Origin: Saksenaea vasiformis B4078
Taxonomy: Eukaryota; Mucoromycota; Mucoromycetes; Mucorales; Saksenaeaceae
Length of the DNA stretch: 64,000 nt
Reading direction: 5' to 3'
NCBI GenBank assembly: GCA_000697055.1
Contig: JNDT01002322.1
Span: 1 to 64,000, forward strand
In this document: positions 58,192 to 64,000 of the stretch, piece by piece
How the letters are laid out: each line of letters opens with the position of its first letter
How positions within the stretch are numbered: the stretch's first letter is position 1
The notes under the pieces: generated by a model
Told to the model about the DNA's origin: nothing
Databases searched by the model: none
What the model saw: only the letters and a program-made list of their open reading frames with translations
Program-made: the position numbers and the translations under genes

Positions 58192-59684
58192 TTATGCGAA
58201 CCCCGCCGGCGCATCACCCATGCCTACGGATGCTTGCGATAATGGTACTGTCTGCTGTTCATGTCGGTCTTCAATCGCGCTCCATGAAAAAGTCCATTCT
58301 CGTTTCACTTTTTGCCATGTAGTAGGGTCAAAAAAGACGAACACGCCTTGCTCAAGCCCATTTGCTGACGTCCGCCGGAAAGGAACCGGTCGACCATCTT
58401 CACTTTCCTCTTTTGTCAACCATAAGCTGAGTTGCTTGTGATACCTCCAATTCCTCGCATAACTACGGAGAAGTATTAACCATCATCTTCCCTTCTTCTC
58501 TTATGTCAACTTACAGTTCTTGAGCAGCTGCTTCTTGAGCAATATCCTTGGGCATACAGTAAAAGACGTAAAATAAGATCTCGTCGGAGAAGGTTCGCAT
58601 TCGTTGACGTGCCGGAGGTGCTGCCTGAACGTTCCGATAACATGGTGGCAAGTAGTACCCGGGTTCAACATTCAGGCCAGGCGGGGTCTGGGAATCTGAC
58701 CAGGGTGAAATAAACGTCGCATAAATCGAACTACCAAGCGAATCAGCTTTTTCCCCTGTCCATACAGCATTCAATCTTTTTCTTTTTTTTGTTTACTCTG
58801 ATGTATTCAGATCCAGTCCAAGTGTCGTCAGATCACTTCCTAGCGCCAGCATGCTCCGATCAGGATCTGTCATTCTTATCACGCCTAACAATCCCAACAG
58901 TCCATAAGGATCTGATGTGGCACCATGCTTGTTGTTGTTCTCTTTGCGTTCATTCCACGCGGCGGCATTAGATGCGTCAGTTTTTCCTGTATGTTCTGCT
59001 GACAGGCCGCTGTTTGATAATGTCCGTGGATCAGATGCAAACTGTGATGCATCAGCGCTTCCTTGAGACTAGTTCGAAGGAATCTGGAGCTTAATTTGAC
59101 GCATTCATGATTTTTAGGTTGGAAACTTACCCATTGACTTGTAGGTGCTAATGCATCTTTTACTGGGCCAAATGATTTGCTGTCTTTTTGAAAGAAAAGG
59201 AAAAAAACATCAGAAAACGAAAGAAAAGAAAGACAACGTTGCGGGGACGCAGCTTGTTCGACCCATACACACTACCTTGCGTTGGTAGAGGCATGCCGTT
59301 GTTTTGATTTGCTTCTCGCATACCAGGATATTCCCAAACTTCCCCTTTCGCATGGTTGTTAGGAAAGTTGGAACTTCGCAGCGCGGGGAAATCGTCCATG
59401 GAAAAGTTTCGTGCACCACGGCCAGGTGCTGCTAGTTGGTCATTGGGAACATTCTGTTGATAAGAACCCAATGACGAATTTTGAAGAGAAAAATCCGCCA
59501 GAACAGTATTATTCATCAGCGTGTTTCCCATTGGGTTTGTACCAGCCGTCGAAGCGTAACTCGCGAGTCGACTAGATGGCATCAGTGATGATTGACCTGT
59601 CGCTGGATTGCTTCTATTCGTTGACAGCGGAGTGCCGAGTGCAGGGAAATCATTCAGATCGGCGCCGGAATTACGGGGAAACAT
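58192..59684 (-). CDS. NOT2: CCR4-NOT complex subunit Not2/Cdc36
   Basis: Minus-strand exons 59684-59276, 59183-59131, 59068-58797, 58730-58515 and 58462-58192 give 406 residues. The N-terminal part is Asn/Ser-rich with two DFPAL motifs. The middle has SDPYGLLGLLGVIRMTDPDR and LGSDLTTLGLDLN, then FISPWSD. The C-terminal NOT box reads FSDEILFYVFYCMPKDIAQE, AQELYARNWRYHKQLSLWL and GVFVFFDPTTWQKVKREW. Not2 joins Not1 and Not3/5 in the mRNA deadenylation and transcription complex. I chose the acceptor before SIYATF over a 21-nt intron alternative because it gives the family-like spacing. The start is the first ATG (MFPRNSG). Confidence 0.88.
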
Positions 59685-61939
59685 TATTTGATCGATAAAA
59701 AGGTTCAAGGAACTTCAGGTTATAAGGTCATGCCGAAGTAAGCCACTTGTTAACGTGATGTGACTTTGTGCGAAATTTAGGGGGGACTTCCTCCTCCCCC
59801 ACCCCCGCTCCTTCCATGGCACACACCCCTCCTGTTTTGCAGCACTCAGTTAAAACATGACGCAGTGCGTATGTATATGTATGTGTACTTATATCATCAA
59901 AAGTGGTAATTCAATATCTTAACTGAAGCAGATTTGTCGATTAGGTGATTTGCCTACCGGACAGAATTCCTGTCGCGTTCGTATCCATGCATGCAATCCT
60001 ACTGAAACTCAGTTTCATCCTTAAGCAAGCATCTCTCTAAATAATAATCAATCTGTATGATTTGACCCTTTTGCTATGTTAACAATCGAACAGTTTTAAC
60101 TGAACATGTATTTCTTTCCCGATCCATCATTGGCAATCGGTAGTTGAATCGATGAAATGAATCAAGAAGGTGGAACTTGATGAAAAGCGTGCATGGTGGG
60201 ATGGATTTCTATCTCGAATAACCACGAGCTTCTTACAGTAGCTGTGTTCAGCAAAACACTACAGAAGCAACCATTGTTCCAACGTTTTCAGTGCCTGAAC
60301 TGTAAATCCAATGGATGCATCAGGGAGAATACCGATCTTGAAGCAACAACATTCCTATCATTGTGCGTAGATACTGATTTCCTGATAGGATGGCGCGGCT
60401 TTAACGATCATGGACTTTTTAAGGCAATCTCAGTCAGGTTTGCACAATACCTTGTGTAACCATTGAGAACACATGAAACTGATGGCATCATTGTTGTTTT
60501 CAAGTCCTGGGTAAGGAGAAAAACAGAATATGTCCTTAAGGGGTCAGCTTTACAACCGAACAGAAAATTTACAAAGTGCTTTGATAAAGTTTACAAAATT
60601 TATGCGCTCATAGGCATACTCATAGAAAGACCATTCCGTCCATCTTTGCAGCTTAGTGACATAGTGCAAGGCAATAATTTGTTGGATTGGTCAGTAGTTT
60701 CTTAAACTGAAAGATAACTGTATGGGGGAGCTCGAAGTTCGCCTTTAAACCCAAATCTTATTATTAAGAGGGGTGCGCCTGTAGGTACATGTATTACTCT
60801 AAACACTACCCGTCCTACAAAAAGGACTGAAGGTAGCATGGTGGATTGCCGCTGATGGATCGTTAGATTGTCGAAGCGATCTTCCTTTAGTCAGAATTGA
60901 CTTTAGACGTCTCGCCAAGATCAACAGCTCATTGATCCCTAGCTCTGTATGGTGATAGAGTGACGTTCACCTTTTGGCTCAGCAATATGCAACTAAATAC
61001 TGAGGACAACCATGTCTCTTCAGAAAATAGCTCTGTGTCACAGAACCATCTATAGTATCTTGGGAGGACAGGTATTTCATCAGCTAATTTTTTCTCATAT
61101 CCACCACGTTCGTCCAATCTGAGAAAGGGTACTGCTGATAGGTTACTATCCGTTGTCTTAGCAATCATTTCTCTTGTTGCTAAGCAACATGATAGTGGAA
61201 CGATTAGGTTACACGAAGGATTAACCACGTGTAGCACATTCACCCAGAGTATGGGTATCCTAGGGACAGTGTGCTGTATTTGGCATTATGTGGGTAATGG
61301 GTTTTTCATTGATCTACTTTTTAGACGACGTCGTGTGAAAGCATTGAACTTCGCAATTTATACGAATTTCTTCTTTATTTTTTCTAAGAAGAAAGAGAGA
61401 CATGTATGTGTGTACGCCTACTTCAGCCAGATCAACAGGTGTAGTGATCAGGTGCAGCAGCAGCAAATCGAATCTATACCATATATGGTAATACTGAAGT
61501 CATCCCTTGTCTTTTTCTTTGCTTTGCAGAGCCTTCAGGCTGAGGTGGATAGCTCCACACGGCGCTTTCCTGCTGCGAATATCGTCCTGTTAGGTCTCAA
61601 GAAATTCAAGTAAAAAAATCTCCGCCGCTAACGTTTCGCACGCTTCATCTAGAGTGCAGGCACGTGGTTTATCTCCTCTCATGATTCTCCTGGGACCCTA
61701 GGTGATCGGTGTTTACCTGTCCGACATGTAGTTTCTTTCGATGACGGGTCGCTTGTTTAATTCGGCTGCTCAGCGAGAACAAAAGTAATGGAGCAAGGAG
61801 ACCAACAATGCTGAGCAGAGGAAAATAACGAAATCAAGTGAGTATGTTGCACAGAAGCTAAATGCGCTGAGCGAGGTCAAAAAAATATAAAAGCAACGTA
61901 ATGCTGATCAGATACCTTAATTGTTACAACAAAATAATT
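59685..61939. other. 2.25 kb intergenic, no recognised gene
   Basis: Promoter side of NOT2 and of flotillin. Frames at 60193-60459 (with FQCLNCKSNGCI) and 61251-61613 have no recognised motif and no splice continuation that I could find. Possibly decayed transposon sequence. Confidence 0.4.
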
Positions 61940-63672
61940 ATGGTGTTTACTTACAGAGTCAGGTAAGGCGTTGCTTCCTCTTCTTCTTCTTTCCTTTTAC
62001 GTGATCTTTAATTCATCCTTTGATAGTGATGCGAACCAGTACATTGTTAAGACTGGTGCTGGTATTAAAGATATCGAATTGGTGAAGAAAGGCTGGGTGT
62101 GGCCAGGTCAACATGCCACTGTGTTCGATGTGACGCCTCAAAACTTCTCTCTTGAATTACATGCAATGACCATCGAGAAACTTGAGTTCCTCTTGCCTGC
62201 CGTCTTTACAATTGGTCCCAAATTGGATGATGCTAGTCTACAAAAGTATGCTCGGCTATTGGCAGGGAGCGAGAACAAGACGAAAGCCATGACGGAACTT
62301 GTAAAAGGTGTTATCGAAGGTGAAACTCGGGTGATAGCTGCTGTAAGTTTTCTTTTTCCCTCTTGAGTGATCCTCAGGCTAAATCCCGATTAGGCAATGT
62401 CGATGGAGGAAATTTTTAAAGAACGCCGAACATTCAAAGATATGGTGGTGCGAAACGTCCAGAGCGAACTGGATCATTTGTAAGTCTTTTTTGTGGAATT
62501 TATCAGTCCATTGATTCATCTCATTTGCCGTATTAGTGGTCTCTTTATCTATAATGCCAACATAAAGAGCCTACAAGATACCCCAGGAAGCGAATATTTC
62601 TCGTACTTACGCCAAAAGACCCAGGAAGGCGCGGTGAACCAAGCCAAAATTGGTAAATGGGACATATTGGTATATCATTTGACACTAATTAAAAATAGAC
62701 GTGGCTGCGGCTAGGAACAGAGGTGATGTCGGTGCAAAAGAAAAGGAAGGCTTGACACGACAGAATATCCAGCGCATTGAAGCCGAAACCCTTATCTATG
62801 AACGAGAGAAGCAGGCAGAAATCCAGAAGTCACAAGCTGAACTAGAGGAAAAGCAGGCAGCATATGATCGTGGCGTGAAACTCGCAAAGATCGAAGCGGA
62901 ACAGGCGGCACAGATCCGTGAGATGGAGCTGAAAAAACAAGTGGAAGAAAAGAGACAATTGGCAGAGTAAGTCTTTATCGTTTGTGTACAAAGAAAAAAG
63001 GAACCAACATATTCTATTAGAACCGAACGTCTACGTGCTTCCATTGTCGCCAAATCCAAGGCAGAGTATGAAGTATCTGTCCAGAAATCAAACGCGGAAC
63101 AGTACAATGCAGAAAGAACAGCCGAAGCCAAATTATTTGAAAAGACAAAAGAGGCAGAAGCTGCTCTTGCCAAGGTGTCGCTCGAAGGAGAAGGTCAGCG
63201 CAAGATGGCCGATGCAGCTTTGTACCGTGAGACACAGAATGCCGAGGCGGATTTCTTGCGAGCACAGAAGGAGGCTGAGGCCATGAAATTGATGGCTGAT
63301 GCTCAATTCTACAAGACCCAACGCGAGGCAGAGGGTATGGGCAACACCATGCTAGCTCAAGCCAAGGGTATTGCGGCCATCGTAGATGCTTTCAAAGGCG
63401 ACTCTGCTTCAGCTATTCAGTACCTTATGCTTGAAAAGGGTGTTATTCAGGATCTAGCCAGGACAAATGCAGAAGCTATCCGAGGGCTCAATCCGAAGAT
63501 CACTGTATGGAACACAGACGGCGGCAAGCAAGCCCAGAACCCACTTGCCGATATCTACAAGAATTTGCCCCCTTTGCTCACTACCATTCAAGACCAATGC
63601 GGTATTACACCTCCTTCATGGGCCATTAACTTGCCACCACAAGAAACACAAGATTCTTCCAAGAAAGCTTGA
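61940..63672 (+). CDS. Flotillin-like SPFH protein (plant/fungal type)
   Basis: Six exons, 61940-61962, 62027-62342, 62394-62479, 62537-62652, 62699-62966 and 63021-63672, give 486 residues in frame. The first exon codes only MVFTYRV and a partial codon. The SPFH domain has [49 protein letters not shown] and [17 protein letters not shown]. The second half is the flotillin coiled coil with Glu/Ala repeats ([25 protein letters not shown]), ending with INPK-like LNPKITVWN. It matches the plant type of flotillin more than the animal type. Flotillins form oligomers at sterol-rich plasma-membrane domains and act in endocytosis. A further 3' region with no gene runs to the window end. Confidence 0.9.
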
Positions 63673-64000
63673 GATAAATATACAATACCTTATTATCCTA
63701 TCTTGCTGTAATGTTTTACCCTTCTACTGTAAATATATCCATATATCTATCTATAACAAGATTTCATTATCTGTGCGTCAATTAGATATGTGCTGTATCA
63801 CTTTCAATTGCAATGCTACCGCGTAAGATGTTATCACCATGCGTTTGCAATGGATGAAACTGGAATTTGTTAGCGTAGATGGTGCAGGGACATGTACTTG
63901 CTCATATGACTACAAATGTTACTAATGAGTAAGCAATGCATCATGACAATACTTATTTCAAGGATCCGTCATACCTTAGCGATTTGCAAGAACCGTGCGC
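63673..64000. other. Flotillin 3' flank
   Basis: No gene in the last 328 bp; AT-rich sequence just after the stop codon (TACAATACCTTATTATCC) could carry polyadenylation signals. Confidence 0.4.

Noticed and set aside
58776..58796. A 21-nt intron in NOT2 reading into ELNAVWTGEKAD
   Set aside because: Too short for normal splicing; the acceptor at 58731-58732 gives a 66-nt intron and better agreement with the family.

Overview
The window looks like a nuclear contig of an early-diverging filamentous fungus, most likely Mucoromycota (Mucoromycotina). Evidence: many short (about 50-70 nt) GT-AG introns, some with a clean TACTAAC branch point; fungal-specific families (Con7-type C2H2, ERT1/AcuK-type Zn2Cys6, Uds1, cytochrome b5-acyl-CoA dehydrogenase fusion); a Crinkler (CRN) NTPase-nuclease gene; and a plant-type flotillin. 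No rRNA or convincing tRNA gene was found. The species cannot be named from sequence alone.

Layout. 1-15.9 kb is a compact gene arm rich in poly(A/T) and (CT)n tracts: Con7-type regulator, CCCH zinc-finger protein, two secreted RlpA-like double-psi beta-barrel proteins, an ERT1-like gluconeogenesis regulator, a cytochrome b5-acyl-CoA dehydrogenase fusion, and an EF-hand MscS channel. 15.9-24.0 kb is a transposon island with a TnpB/Fanzor-like remnant and a MULE-like transposase remnant. It is bounded by two copies of an ancestral MscS-PER1 junction: the left copy keeps MscS and has a ruined PER1, the right copy keeps PER1 and only a scrap of MscS. 24.2-28.7 kb holds RIC1. 28.9-48 kb is an accessory compartment: a three-member gene-like repeat family (R1-R3), a minisatellite, a CRN pseudogene with several breaks, two copies of a roughly 560-bp terminal-inverted-repeat element (E1, E2), and the housekeeping genes NR2C2AP, an unknown membrane protein and PRP17. 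48-64 kb returns to ordinary genes: ZW10, a C2H2 factor, a TrhO-type rhodanese, a Uds1 coiled-coil protein, NOT2 and flotillin.

How the genes fit together. There is no operon logic. Several products act in related compartments: ZW10 (ER tethering), RIC1 (Golgi Rab GEF), PER1 (GPI-anchor remodelling in the ER) and flotillin (membrane microdomains). The most unusual material is the accessory part: the reciprocally decayed duplication, the E elements sitting within about 90-150 bp of two start codons, the R family in inverted orientation around the CRN gene, and the CRN itself. Exon models were built by hand from splice consensus plus protein-family continuity; most of the multi-exon models given with full coordinates keep frame throughout.
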